A DNA stretch of 64,000 nucleotides from Streptomyces griseus (lineage in GTDB: Bacteria; Actinomycetota; Actinomycetes; Streptomycetales; Streptomycetaceae). A program made the position numbers and the translations under genes. Each line of letters starts with the position of its first letter. Position 1 is the first letter of the stretch. The notes below the pieces were generated by a model. The model had not been told where the DNA came from, did no database searches, and was given only the letters and a program-made list of their open reading frames with translations. Below, piece after piece: positions 8,843-17,704 of this stretch. Where the stretch lies: positions 83,083-147,082 of the forward strand of contig NZ_UAVD01000047.1 of NCBI RefSeq assembly GCF_900460065.1. The letters are read 5' to 3'.

Positions 8843-8861
8843 GATACCCCTAGGGGGTATC
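8843..8861. promoter_or_regulatory. candidate CsoR operator of copA
   Basis: The pseudo-palindrome gatacccctagggggtatc matches the G-tract operators of copper sensor CsoR (ATACCCC/GGGGTAT halves). It lies between the copA ribosome site and the expected promoter; TATACAT near 8880 on the minus strand could be the -10. A second degenerate half-site, tatacccccctcccc, follows at 8878-8892. Confidence 0.7.
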
Positions 8862-9048
8862 TCTTCCTCTCCCTATGTATACCCCCCTCCCCTATGAAGC
8901 GCAAGGGGTGATCGCGGTGGACGCGCCCGTTTCGCGCCGGTGCGCGCGCGGTGTGCGTCACCCGTCCGCGGGGTCGGCTCGCGCGCCCTCGTGTCCGTGC
9001 GTTCAGATAGAGGGCTGCGCCGCCCGTCTACCGACCCGTAGGCTGGCC

Positions 9049-9064
9049 ATTGGACTAGACCTAT
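9049..9064. promoter_or_regulatory. candidate DasR (dre) box upstream of cutC
   Basis: attggactagacctat matches 12 of 16 positions of the DasR-responsive element (actggtctagaccagt), including the central ctagacc. It ends 27 bp before the cutC start. DasR is the GntR-type repressor of N-acetylglucosamine use in Streptomyces. Binding is inferred from sequence alone. Confidence 0.4.
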
Positions 9065-9091
9065 AGCTGCGTACCGGAGGAATGGGGACCC

Positions 9092-9781
9092 ATGAGCAAC
9101 CGTGCAGTCCTGGAGGTGATCGCACTCGACGCGGAGGACGCGGTCGCTGCCCAGGCCGGTGGTGCAGACCGCCTCGAACTGGTCACCGACATGGCCGCCG
9201 ACGGTCTGACCCCGTCGCGGGAGACCTTCGCGGCGATCAGGTCCGCCGTGGACATCCCGCTGCGCGTGATGCTCAGGGTGGCGGACGGCTTCGCCGCCGG
9301 TGACATCGACGTCCTGGTCGGCAAGGCCCGCGAGATGCGGGAGGCGGGAGCCGACGAGTTCGTGTTCGGCTTCCTCGACGGGGAGGGCCACGCCGACCTC
9401 GTCGCCGTCGAACGGCTCGTCGCCGAGCTGGACGGCTGCCGGTGGACGTTCCACCGGGCGATCGACCGGGCCGTCGACCGCGACGCCCTGCGCAAGCAGC
9501 TCGCGGACCTGCCCGGCCTCGACACGTTCCTCACGGCGGGCTCGCCGGACGGAGTCGACTCCGGCATCCCGGTCCTCCTCGCCGAGGCCGCCCGGACCGG
9601 CGAGCCGGGGTACGAGGCCCAGGTCCTGGTCGGCGGCGGCCTCCACCTGCGGCATCTGCCCCGGCTGCGGGCCGCGGGGATCGACGCCGTCCACATCGGC
9701 GGCGCCGCCCGGCCCGGCGGCTGGTCGGGCCCGGTGGACGCGGCGGCCGTACGGGAGTGGCGCGAGGCGCTGGACGCCTGA
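9092..9781 (+). CDS. cutC: CutC family protein (copper homeostasis protein family)
   Basis: A 229-aa TIM-barrel protein. The family opening VLEVIALDAEDAVAAQAGGA, then DRLELVTDMAADGLTPS, GADEFVFGFLD, TFHRAID and VLVGGGL agree with CutC throughout. The name comes from E. coli copper tolerance, but direct copper binding is disputed. It is transcribed away from copA across a 283-bp shared upstream region. ATG 9092 has a good GGAGGAATGGGG ribosome site. Confidence 0.9.
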   Translation: MSNRAVLEVIALDAEDAVAAQAGGADRLELVTDMAADGLTPSRETFAAIRSAVDIPLRVMLRVADGFAAGDIDVLVGKAREMREAGADEFVFGFLDGEGHADLVAVERLVAELDGCRWTFHRAIDRAVDRDALRKQLADLPGLDTFLTAGSPDGVDSGIPVLLAEAARTGEPGYEAQVLVGGGLHLRHLPRLRAAGIDAVHIGGAARPGGWSGPVDAAAVREWREALDA

Positions 9782-9812
9782 GCCGGCGCCTCGCGACCGG
9801 GGCGGCGAGGGT

Positions 9813-9850
9813 GGTGGGGGCGGGAGAACCGCGAGGGTTCCGCCCCCACC
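9813..9850. terminator. bidirectional hairpin between cutC and helD
   Basis: An outer 11-bp stem (ggtgggggcgg / ccgcccccacc) encloses an inner GAACC/GGTTC stem, all in the 77-bp gap between the convergent genes. Confidence 0.75.
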
Positions 9851-9858
9851 CCGGGCCC

Positions 9859-11961
9859 TCAGGCCAGCGCCCCCGGCAGCGGGGCCGCGTGCAGCACCGT
9901 GAGCCCGGAGACCGCACGGGTCAGCGCCACGTACAGCCGCCGCAGCCCGGTCCGCTCGTCCGGCTCCCCGTCGACCACGGCCGCCGGCTCGTCGAGCACC
10001 ACGTAGTCGTACTCCAGCCCCTTCGCCAGCGACGCGGGCACCAGCGTCAGCCGCGACGCGGCGGTCGTCTCCTCCCCGGGGGAGAGGTGCGCGTGGCCCG
10101 CCGCCGCCAGGGCCGCCCCCAGCGCCGGAATCCGGGCGTCGGCGGCGATCAGCCCGATCGACCCCTCGTGGCGCAACGACTCCTCGCAGGCGGCGACGAC
10201 GGCCGCGTCCAGGCCCTCCGCACCGCCCGCCACCCCCCGCACGACCAGCGAGCCGGGCGACTCACGCACCGACTCCACCGCGGCCAGCCCCGGCGAGATC
10301 ACGGGCAGCAGCCGGGAGGCGTACGCGATGACCTCGCGCGGCACGCGGAAACCGGCCGTGAGCTCCTCCACCACCGCGTCCCCCTTGCCCAGGTGGAACA
10401 GCGCCTCGCCCCAGCTCTCCGTGGACCACGGCGTCGTCCCCTGCGCGAGGTCGCCGAGGACGGTGGCCGAACCGGTCGAGCACCGCCGCCCCACCGCCCG
10501 GTACTGCATGGGGGAGAGGTCCTGCGCCTCGTCGAGCACGACATGGCCGAGCGAGTGCGTACGGGCGACGAGGTCACCGGCCTCGTCGATCAGCACGGCG
10601 TCGGCCGCCGACCACTTCGCGGACTTCACGCTGCGGGCGGGCTTGGCCCACAGCAGCCGCTTCTGCTCCTCCTCGCTCAGCAGCCCCTCCGCGTGGGCGG
10701 CCAGGAACTCCGCGTCGGACAGCAGCCGCAGCACGACCTTCGCCGGGTCCACGGCGGGCCAGACCGCCTTGACGGCGGCCTTCACGGCGGGATTCCGGGC
10801 CACGGCGTTCTGCACCCGGTCGTCGGGGGCCTCCCCGGCCTCCTCCATCCGTACGAGGACGGCGTGCGCGATCCGCTGCGGCAGCGCCTCGTGCGCCGCC
10901 CCGTACCGCATGTCGCGGGCGAGCAGCTCGTCGACCATCTCCTGGACCTCGTACGCGGGCACCCGCCAGCGCCGGGAGCCGCGCACCACGACGACGGGCT
11001 CCACGGGGGCGGTCACATGCGAGCGGATCGCCCGCCGCAGCACCTCGGCCATGCGGGCGTCGCCCTTGACGACGGCGGTGGCCGCCTCGTCCTCGCCCCG
11101 GACCTCGACGCCCGTGCGCACCAGGTCGTCGACGGTGGCCTGCTTCACCTCCAGCTCGCCGAGCGCGGGCAGCACCTGCTCGATGTAGTGCAGGAAGGAA
11201 CGGTTCGGCCCGATGACGAGGGTGCCGGTGCGGGCGAGCCGCTCGCGGTGCGCGTACAGCAGGTACGCCACCCGGTGCAGGCCGACGGCGGTCTTCCCGG
11301 TGCCGGGCCCGCCCTGCACGCAGATGGTCCCGCCGAGACCGCTGCGGACGATCTCGTCCTGCTCGGGCTGGATGGTGGCGACGATGTCGCGCATCGGGCC
11401 GACGCGGGGCCGCTCGATCTCCGCCTGGAGGAGCCGGCTGGTGTGCTCGGCCTCCGCCGGATCGGTGAGGTGCTCGTCCTCGTAGGCGGTCAGCTCGCCG
11501 CCGGTGTAGCCGAAGCGGCGGCGCAGCCCCACGTCCTGGGGGTTCGTGCGGGATGCCTGGTAGTACGGCTGGGAGACCGGCGCACGCCAGTCGATGACCA
11601 TGGGGTCCCCGACGGCGTCGTGGACGTGCCGCCGCCCGATGTAGAACCGCTCGCCCTCCGCCCCCTCGGCCAGTTCGCCGCCGACGGCGTGCAGATAGTC
11701 GAGGCGGCCGAAGAACAGCGGGGTGTGGGAGAGGTCGGCGAGCGCCTTGATGCGGTCGTCGATCTGGGCCTGGAGCACGGCGGCGTTGACCCAGTTCGCG
11801 GTGACGTCGCGGATGTCGAGGGCCTGGACGTCCTCGCGCATCCCGCGCAGGGCGGCGCGGGACGCGGCGAGATGGGCCCGTTCGTGCGCCAGCGGATCGG
11901 TGGTGCCCGTGGTGCTGGTGGGGTCGGGGGTGGAATCGCTTTCGCTTACGTGCGCGGGCAC
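9859..11961 (-). CDS. helD: HelD-family UvrD-like ATPase (RNA polymerase recycling factor family)
   Basis: A 700-aa superfamily-1 ATPase. Walker A is GGPGTGKTAVGLHR; Walker B/DEAQ appears as HVVLDEAQDLSPMQ; the C-terminal helicase motif is LTLVPASLAKGLEYDYVVLD and the end is RRLYVALTRAVSGL. Between the N-terminal coiled-coil-like region and the ATPase lies FYIGRRHVHDAVGDPMVIDW with a YYQAS segment, the HelD hallmark. HelD proteins displace stalled RNA polymerase from DNA; some actinobacterial members protect against rifampicin, but I see no rifamycin-associated element upstream. GTG 11961 is chosen for its GGAGG ribosome site 7 nt away. Confidence 0.88.
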   Translation of the reverse strand: MPAHVSESDSTPDPTSTTGTTDPLAHERAHLAASRAALRGMREDVQALDIRDVTANWVNAAVLQAQIDDRIKALADLSHTPLFFGRLDYLHAVGGELAEGAEGERFYIGRRHVHDAVGDPMVIDWRAPVSQPYYQASRTNPQDVGLRRRFGYTGGELTAYEDEHLTDPAEAEHTSRLLQAEIERPRVGPMRDIVATIQPEQDEIVRSGLGGTICVQGGPGTGKTAVGLHRVAYLLYAHRERLARTGTLVIGPNRSFLHYIEQVLPALGELEVKQATVDDLVRTGVEVRGEDEAATAVVKGDARMAEVLRRAIRSHVTAPVEPVVVVRGSRRWRVPAYEVQEMVDELLARDMRYGAAHEALPQRIAHAVLVRMEEAGEAPDDRVQNAVARNPAVKAAVKAVWPAVDPAKVVLRLLSDAEFLAAHAEGLLSEEEQKRLLWAKPARSVKSAKWSAADAVLIDEAGDLVARTHSLGHVVLDEAQDLSPMQYRAVGRRCSTGSATVLGDLAQGTTPWSTESWGEALFHLGKGDAVVEELTAGFRVPREVIAYASRLLPVISPGLAAVESVRESPGSLVVRGVAGGAEGLDAAVVAACEESLRHEGSIGLIAADARIPALGAALAAAGHAHLSPGEETTAASRLTLVPASLAKGLEYDYVVLDEPAAVVDGEPDERTGLRRLYVALTRAVSGLTVLHAAPLPGALA

Positions 11962-12333
11962 GGTGTTGCCTCCGGCTCTTCAACGCAGGACGGCGGACCG
12001 CGCCGGTACCGGCCGGGGCCGGGAGCGGGGCGGTCCGCTCGGAAGGTTGGTTCGCGTGGGTGCCGGCCGGTTTCCGTCCGGTCGGCGGCGCTCCCCCGGC
12101 TGCCGGCGGTGAGAGGCCGGTACCACGGTGCGGGAGGCGGGCAGACCGGCGATTGTAGCCACAGGGCGGGGCGCGGTCGAAACGGTTTACGGGCTCCGCC
12201 GGAGGGCTCGGTACCCGGGGTACCCGTAGGGGACGCCGCGCCCCGGCATGGCACCGCAGGGCTACCCGCCCGGCCCCGGGGTTCCGTCTGCGGGCCGACG
12301 CGCCCGAACGGGTGACGGGAGCACCATGGACAC
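11962..12333. other. 372-bp intergenic region upstream of helD
   Basis: It holds the likely helD promoter (12152-12181) and a perfect inverted repeat GGTACC-N3-GGTACC at 12210-12224. No further reading frame is convincing. Confidence 0.5.
12152..12181 (-). promoter_or_regulatory. probable promoter of helD
   Basis: On the minus strand TTCGAC is followed after 18 bp by TACAAT, a good -10 for this genome. Transcription would start near 12145 and give a leader of about 185 nt. Confidence 0.5.
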
Positions 12334-12525
12334 ATGAGCACAGCCACTCTGAACCCACGCAGGACCGGTCCCGCGCACGGCGCGACGGCGGCCACCGGTC
12401 ACCACCGACCCCACCGCGTCGGCGACGCGGTGCGCGCCGTGAAGGTGTTCGTCACGGCGGCGTTCGGCGTCGTCGTCCTCGGGGAGTACGCGGAGGAGGC
12501 GGGCGTCGCCGGCCGGGGCCGCTGA
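12334..12525 (+). CDS. small conserved-type hypothetical protein (63 aa)
   Basis: It is Arg/His/Gly-rich at first, then a cleaner segment VGDAVRAVKVFVTAAFGVVV followed by LGEYAEEAGV. The codons have strong G/C third positions, and the gene fills the gap between helD and the XPB gene on the opposite strand. The hydrophobic helix KVFVTAAFGVVVLG could touch a membrane. I do not recognise a domain. GGGAG lies upstream of the ATG. Confidence 0.6.
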   Translation: MSTATLNPRRTGPAHGATAATGHHRPHRVGDAVRAVKVFVTAAFGVVVLGEYAEEAGVAGRGR

Positions 12526-12542
12526 CCGCCCGCCTCCCGGGC

Positions 12543-14186
12543 TCAGCCCTCGGCGAGCAGCTCGTCCGCGTCGACGATGCGGTACGCGTACCCCTGCTCG
12601 GCCAGGAACCGCTGGCGGTGCGCCGCGAAGTCCTGGTCGATGGTGTCGCGGGCGACGACCGAGTAGAACCGGGCCTCGTGCCCGTCGGCCTTCGGCCGCA
12701 GGACCCGGCCCAGACGCTGGGCCTCCTCCTGGCGTGACCCGAAGGTCCCGGAGACCTGGATGGCGACGGTCGCCTCGGGCAGGTCGATGGAGAAGTTGGC
12801 GACCTTGGAGACGACGAGGACGCTGATCTCCCCGTTCCGGAACGCGTCGAAGAGCTTCTCGCGCTGGGCGTTGCTGGTCTCGCCCTTGATCACCGGCGCG
12901 TCCAGGTGTTCTCCCAGCTCGTCGAGTTGGTCGATGTACTGCCCGATGACCAGGGTCTGCTCCCCCCGGTGCTTGCGCACCAGCGCCTCGGTCACCTTCC
13001 GCTTGGTGGCGGTGGTGGCGCAGAACCGGTACTTCTCCTCCGTCTCGGCGGTCGCGTAGGCGAGCCGCTCGGAGTCGGTGAGGTTGACCCGGACCTCGAC
13101 GCAGTCGGCGGGCGCGATGTAGCCCTGCGCCTCGATCTCCTTCCACGGGGCGTCGAACCGCTTGGGCCCGATGAGCGAGAACACGTCCGACTCCCGCCCG
13201 TCCTCCCGCACCAGCGTCGCCGTGAGACCCAGCCGCCGCCGGGCCTGGAGGTCGGCGGTGAACTTGAAGACGGGCGCGGGCAGCAGGTGCACCTCGTCGT
13301 AGACGACGAGCCCCCAGTCGCGGGAGTCGAACAGCTCCAGGTGCGGGTAGACGCCCTTGCGCCGGGTGGTCAGCACCTGGTAGGTGGCGATGGTGACCGG
13401 ACGGATCTCCTTCCGCGTCCCGCTGTACTCGCCGATCTCGTCCTCGGTCAGCGAGGTCCGCTTCACCAGCTCGTGCTTCCACTGCCGGGCGGAGACGGTG
13501 TTGGTGACGAGGATGAGCGTGGTGGCCTTGGCCTCGGCCATGGCACCGGCGCCCACGAGGGTCTTCCCGGCCCCGCAGGGCAGCACGACGACGCCCGACC
13601 CGCCGTGCCAGAACCCATCCACGGCCTGCTTCTGGTACGGCCGCAGCGCCCAGCCGTCCTCGGCCAGCTCGATCGGATGGGCCTCGCCGTCGACGTATCC
13701 GGCGAGGTCCTCGGCGGGCCACCCCAGCTTGAGCAGGGTCTGCTTGACCTGCCCCCGCTCGGAGGGGTGCACGGCCACGGTGTCCGGGTCGATCCGGGCC
13801 CCGACCAGCGGCTGGACCTTCTTCGACCGGAGGATCTCCTCCAGCACGGGCCGGTCGGTGGTGGTGAGCACGAGCCCGTGCACCGGATGCTTGGACAGGG
13901 TGAGCCGCCCGTACCGCGCCATCGTCTCGGCGATGTCGACCAGGAGCGCGTGCGGCACGGGGTACCGGGAGTACTCGACGAGCGCGTCGACGACCTGCTC
14001 GGCGTCGTGCCCGGCGGCACGTGCGTTCCACAGCCCGAGCGGGGTGACCCGGTAGGTGTGGATGTGCTCGGGCGCACGCTCCAGCTCCGCGAACGGCGCG
14101 ATGGCACGACGGCAGGCGTCCGCCAGGTCGTGGTCGACTTCGAGGAGCAGCGTCTTGTCGCTCTGGACGATGAGGGGTCCGCTCAC
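12543..14186 (-). CDS. XPB/Ssl2-type DNA repair helicase
   Basis: A 547-aa superfamily-2 helicase. Motif I is VVVLPCGAGKTLVGAG, motif Ia LILVTNTVSARQW, motif II is the degenerate box DEVHLL, motif III LGLTATLVREDG, and motif VI QEEAQRLGRVLRPK. The N-terminal damage-recognition-like region LRPYQKQAVDGFWHGG precedes the ATPase. Bacterial XPB unwinds DNA 3'-5' and in other bacteria works with a nuclease partner; here the helicase-associated winged-helix gene lies two genes upstream on the same strand. It starts at GTG 14186; AAAGGG upstream is a modest ribosome site. Confidence 0.93.
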   Translation of the reverse strand: MSGPLIVQSDKTLLLEVDHDLADACRRAIAPFAELERAPEHIHTYRVTPLGLWNARAAGHDAEQVVDALVEYSRYPVPHALLVDIAETMARYGRLTLSKHPVHGLVLTTTDRPVLEEILRSKKVQPLVGARIDPDTVAVHPSERGQVKQTLLKLGWPAEDLAGYVDGEAHPIELAEDGWALRPYQKQAVDGFWHGGSGVVVLPCGAGKTLVGAGAMAEAKATTLILVTNTVSARQWKHELVKRTSLTEDEIGEYSGTRKEIRPVTIATYQVLTTRRKGVYPHLELFDSRDWGLVVYDEVHLLPAPVFKFTADLQARRRLGLTATLVREDGRESDVFSLIGPKRFDAPWKEIEAQGYIAPADCVEVRVNLTDSERLAYATAETEEKYRFCATTATKRKVTEALVRKHRGEQTLVIGQYIDQLDELGEHLDAPVIKGETSNAQREKLFDAFRNGEISVLVVSKVANFSIDLPEATVAIQVSGTFGSRQEEAQRLGRVLRPKADGHEARFYSVVARDTIDQDFAAHRQRFLAEQGYAYRIVDADELLAEG

Positions 14187-14276
14187 GCGCTTCGGCCCTT
14201 TCTGCGGGGTGCGGCCACGGACGCGGCCAAACGTCCAGTGTGCCGCATCGCGGGGCGGGGCGGGGTGGGTGCGCGG

Positions 14277-15056
14277 TCAGCCCCTGGCCCGGGGCCTGCG
14301 CTGCGGCCCGAAGCGGACCGGGACGCCCGGGGAGTACAGCACGCTCATCGGCTCCCCGGCGGGTGCGGGCAGCCCGCCCGCCGCCACCAGGTCCTCGTCG
14401 CACTCCAGCAGGTCCGCCCGGTGCAGCGGCCAGCGGGGGTGGACGTTCGGCAGATACGCGGTCCGCCCGAGGAACGAGCTGTGCAGGGCCCACCGGGCGG
14501 TGAGGAAGTGCTCCAGGGGCGTCGGCCGTTCGATCGCCTCCCCGGTGCGCAGCACGATCCGGCTGCGCGCACCGCGCGGGCCGGGCCACCGCCGGGTGCT
14601 CGTGTACGTGAGGGTGTCGCCGGACCGTTCGACGCCCATCCGGGACCACACGTACGGCAGCCGGAACGCGGCCCGCGCCACGAGGACGGGGACGAGCCGC
14701 GAGGCGTCGAGGGACCGGAAGACGACCGCGCGCCGCCCCTGTCCGTCCACGGAGTACAGCCGGACGTTGGTCTCCGGGAAGGTCCCGAGATAGGGGATCC
14801 CCGGCAGCCCGAGCCCACCCACCCGGTACATCCGGAACGCCACGAGCCCCACGTGGGCCGCCCCGTCGAACGTATCGGGCACCGTGCCCGGCGGCAGCAG
14901 CGGCGCGACGTCCGCCGGGTCGACGGCCCAGTGCAGGAACGCCAGGTCCAGCCAGGACTGGGTGAGCAGCGGGGGCATCGAAGCGGCGGGCGGGTGGGGG
15001 GAGACGGGCTCGGGGGACACCGGCTTCGGCTCGGGGGCGCGGGCGGCGAAGGACAT
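14277..15056 (-). CDS. DUF2071 (YqjF-like) protein
   Basis: A 259-aa protein. The family run LTQSWLDLAFLHWAVDPADV then LLPPGTVPDTFDGAAHVGLV, FPETNVRLYSVD and GPQRRPR marks the acetoacetate-decarboxylase-like DUF2071/YqjF family, of unknown role. A 25-residue Pro/Ser-rich N-terminus precedes the core. ATG 15056 is the first plausible start; the open frame continues far upstream only as the shadow of the neighbouring gene, and no strong ribosome site is seen. Confidence 0.8.
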   Translation of the reverse strand: MSFAARAPEPKPVSPEPVSPHPPAASMPPLLTQSWLDLAFLHWAVDPADVAPLLPPGTVPDTFDGAAHVGLVAFRMYRVGGLGLPGIPYLGTFPETNVRLYSVDGQGRRAVVFRSLDASRLVPVLVARAAFRLPYVWSRMGVERSGDTLTYTSTRRWPGPRGARSRIVLRTGEAIERPTPLEHFLTARWALHSSFLGRTAYLPNVHPRWPLHRADLLECDEDLVAAGGLPAPAGEPMSVLYSPGVPVRFGPQRRPRARG

Positions 15057-15135
15057 GCCCGCAGCATTCCAGACCGCGCCGTCACAGACGGCCCGCACGG
15101 GAGACCGACGGGCCCGCCCGGCGGCGGAGGCCCTG

Positions 15136-15160
15136 CGCCCGGCGATCTCCCGGCCGGGCG
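15136..15160 (-). terminator. possible hairpin terminator
   Basis: An 8-bp stem (cgcccggc / gccgggcg) just downstream of the helicase-associated gene on the minus strand. Confidence 0.35.
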
Positions 15161-15178
15161 GCGCAGCGGAAGGCGGCC

Positions 15179-17641
15179 CTACCCTTTCCCGTCCTCCGCC
15201 AGCTCCGCCACGCCCGTGATCCGGTGCAGCGGGTAGGTGCGGACCTCGTCGGCGGTGTGGTCGTACGCCGTGACGAAGCCGCCCTCCACGCGGACCGGGG
15301 CGATCACGCGCTGGCTCGCCGCGCCGTCCGCGTTGACGTAGCCGATCCAGACCGTCGAGCCCGTCATCGCGGCCGCCTGGACGGTGGCCAGGGTCTCGGC
15401 GGGGGTGGTGCGGGGGAGGGCGCCCGAGGGGGTGGTGGACGACGGGCCGTCGGACGGGTCCTTGCGGACCGCCGTGGCGGCCGTGTCGCCCGCGCGGATG
15501 GCCCGGACCGCCGCCCCGAGCAGGGTGTCGTCCGGGACCGGCGGGCCTTCGGGGACCGGGACCGGGGGCGTGCGGGGCGGGGTGCGGCGGGCGCCGGCGC
15601 GGGTGATCAGGACGTCGCCCTCGGCGGATTCGGCGGCCGGGGCGTAGCCCATGTCGCGCAGGGCTTCCAGGAGGGAGCCGGGGTCGGCCTGGGAGGCCAG
15701 GACCGTGGGGGCCAGGCGGCGCAGGCGCAGTCCCGTGGAGCGCCGGTCGGCCAGGATCTCGTTGAGGACCGCCTCGTCGTCGCAGCGCACGTACGCGGAC
15801 GCCGCCCCGATCCGCAGGTGGCCGTGGCGGCGGGCCACGTCGTCGATCAGGTAGCTCAGGGGCTGCGGCACCGGCGTGCGGCTGTGCGCGGCCAGGAACG
15901 CGTGCAGGTCGGCCGCCGCCTGCCCGGCGTCCAGGGCGCGGCGCACCGAGCCGGGCGTGAAGCGGTACACCGTCGCGCCGCCCTTCGACTCCACGTCGGC
16001 CAGGACGGAGAGCGTGTCCGCCAGCGGGCGTTCCAGGGGGCCCGGGGCCACCGCCGTCAGGTCCGCCTGGAGCAGGACGTGGTCCAGGGGGTCGGGGAGG
16101 AGGGGAGCCAGGCGGGCCGCCGCCGTCCCCTCGCCCTCGTCGAGCAGCGCGCGGGCCTGCGCGGAGAGCGCGCCCCGGCCCGTGATGCCCAGCAGCTCCG
16201 CCTCGTTGAGCGTCCACAGGGCCAGGCGGGAGCGGAGGTCCGCGCTCTCCGCGGCCGGAGCCGCGCCGCGCAACGGGCGTTCCCAGCGCAGCCGTCGCAG
16301 CAGCGACTCGGTCTCCGGGGCGGTGCCCGGCGGGAGTTCGGCGAACAGGGCCAGGACCCGGCGGCGTACGTCGGGGGCGGCCGAGCGGTCCAGCTCCGGG
16401 CCGAGCGCGGACAGGGCCCGGCCCTTGGCGTCCTGGCCGCCGACCAGGCCCGGGGTGCGGGTGGCGGCGAGCCAGGCGGTGGCCAGATGGGTCCAGCGGT
16501 CCTCGGCGGACAGGTCGAGCCACTCGTCGGACGCGGGCGTCGGCGCGTACCGTTCGTCGGTCTCCCCGTCGGAGGCCAGCAGCCCCGCCCCGTAGGCCAG
16601 TTCGATCCAGAACGCGGCGATCGGCTCGGAGACGTCCAGCGCGGTCGCGGCGCGCTTCAGCTCGCGCACGCTCAGGCCGCCCGCGCGCAGGATCGCGGGG
16701 CCGCCCCCGTTCCAGAGCTTCAGCAGCTCCTCGACCGTGGACAGCGCCGTGAACGCCTGCCCGGCCGCCGCCCTGTCCACAGCCTGTGGATCGCGTTCGG
16801 CCGCCGCCGGGACGACCGGGGGGACCGGTTCCGGCACGCGGTGCGCGCGCCCGGCCCGGAGATGGAGCGCCGCCTCGCGCGGCAGGACCACCGTCCGCGT
16901 CGACACCGGCAGCAACAGGCCCCGGTCGCGCAGCCACTTCACCGGAGGCGTCGGGTTGGGCGTGACCTCCCCGTACGGCGGGCCCCACACCAGCCGGTCC
17001 AGCACCGACAGCGCCTCCACCGGGGCGGTGTCCAGCAGCTCCGCCATCCGCGTCCGGTCCGTGAACAGGGCGGACAGCGCGGCCACCGCCGAGACCGGGT
17101 CGTGCGTCGCCGGCAGTCCCGTCGCCGCCAGGATCTCCTGGAGGCGGCCCGGCGACATGCCCGCCGTCGCCTCGGCGACCGTGGGGCCCAGGCCCGTCGG
17201 CGAGGGGTGCTGCGGGGACGGGGCCAGCAGTTCGCGGGCGGTGCGCACCAGCCGCAGCCGGTCGTCCTCGCCCCAGACCAGGGCCTGTTCGCGCAGGGTC
17301 GCGAGCGCGCCCGGCAGCGCGGCGGTGACCGCCGCACCCGCGTCGTCGCGCTGGTCTCCGTCGTCCAGGCCGTCGCCCGTGAGCAGGGAGAGCAGCGTGT
17401 CGTACGGGGCCGGGTCCGGGGCCACCGCCAGCGCCTCGGCGGTCTGCAACGCGAACCGGTCCAGGTGTTCCAGCGCGCGGACGACGGACGCCCGGGTGCC
17501 GGCCCGGGTGGCGAGCTGGGTGATGTCGTTCGGCACCGGGTTGAGGAGGTCGGGGCGGGCGCGCAGCAGCCCGGCCAGCGATTCGTCGCCCCGGGCGCGC
17601 AGGGCTTCGGCGAGCGTGCGCGGTGGTGTGGTCGTCCCCAT
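15179..17641 (-). CDS. helicase-associated domain protein (Rv0862c-like winged-helix protein)
   Basis: An 820-aa protein opening MGTTTPPRTLAEALRARGDE and ending with a segment VWIGYVNADGAASQRVIAPV then TYPLHRITGVAEL, which resembles the WYL-like C-terminal region of actinobacterial XPB-associated proteins. In mycobacteria the homologue I have in mind (Rv0862c) sits beside the XPB gene Rv0861c; here a DUF2071 gene lies between. That conserved linkage suggests a partner in DNA repair. Several helical repeats rich in Leu/Ala/Arg fill the middle. The ATG has GTGGGACGG upstream. The open frame to 18733 is a shadow. Confidence 0.8.
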   Translation of the reverse strand: MGTTTPPRTLAEALRARGDESLAGLLRARPDLLNPVPNDITQLATRAGTRASVVRALEHLDRFALQTAEALAVAPDPAPYDTLLSLLTGDGLDDGDQRDDAGAAVTAALPGALATLREQALVWGEDDRLRLVRTARELLAPSPQHPSPTGLGPTVAEATAGMSPGRLQEILAATGLPATHDPVSAVAALSALFTDRTRMAELLDTAPVEALSVLDRLVWGPPYGEVTPNPTPPVKWLRDRGLLLPVSTRTVVLPREAALHLRAGRAHRVPEPVPPVVPAAAERDPQAVDRAAAGQAFTALSTVEELLKLWNGGGPAILRAGGLSVRELKRAATALDVSEPIAAFWIELAYGAGLLASDGETDERYAPTPASDEWLDLSAEDRWTHLATAWLAATRTPGLVGGQDAKGRALSALGPELDRSAAPDVRRRVLALFAELPPGTAPETESLLRRLRWERPLRGAAPAAESADLRSRLALWTLNEAELLGITGRGALSAQARALLDEGEGTAAARLAPLLPDPLDHVLLQADLTAVAPGPLERPLADTLSVLADVESKGGATVYRFTPGSVRRALDAGQAAADLHAFLAAHSRTPVPQPLSYLIDDVARRHGHLRIGAASAYVRCDDEAVLNEILADRRSTGLRLRRLAPTVLASQADPGSLLEALRDMGYAPAAESAEGDVLITRAGARRTPPRTPPVPVPEGPPVPDDTLLGAAVRAIRAGDTAATAVRKDPSDGPSSTTPSGALPRTTPAETLATVQAAAMTGSTVWIGYVNADGAASQRVIAPVRVEGGFVTAYDHTADEVRTYPLHRITGVAELAEDGKG

Positions 17642-17704
17642 CCGTCCCACGGTAGCCGCTGGAACGCTACCGTCGGGGCAGGGCCGGTAGAGGGGATGCA
17701 CCGC

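Noticed and set aside
8809..8961. N-terminal extension of copA by 51 residues
   Set aside because: It would read through the CsoR-like operator and lacks a ribosome site, whereas GTG 8808 has a strong one.
9442..12315. 957-codon open frame opposite helD
   Set aside because: Shadow of cutC and helD. No domain, and the codon pattern is inverted.
11962..12333. Rifamycin-associated element upstream of helD
   Set aside because: The 19-bp GGGGCTTGC/GCAAGCCCC repeat is not present. The nearby GGTACC repeat is different.
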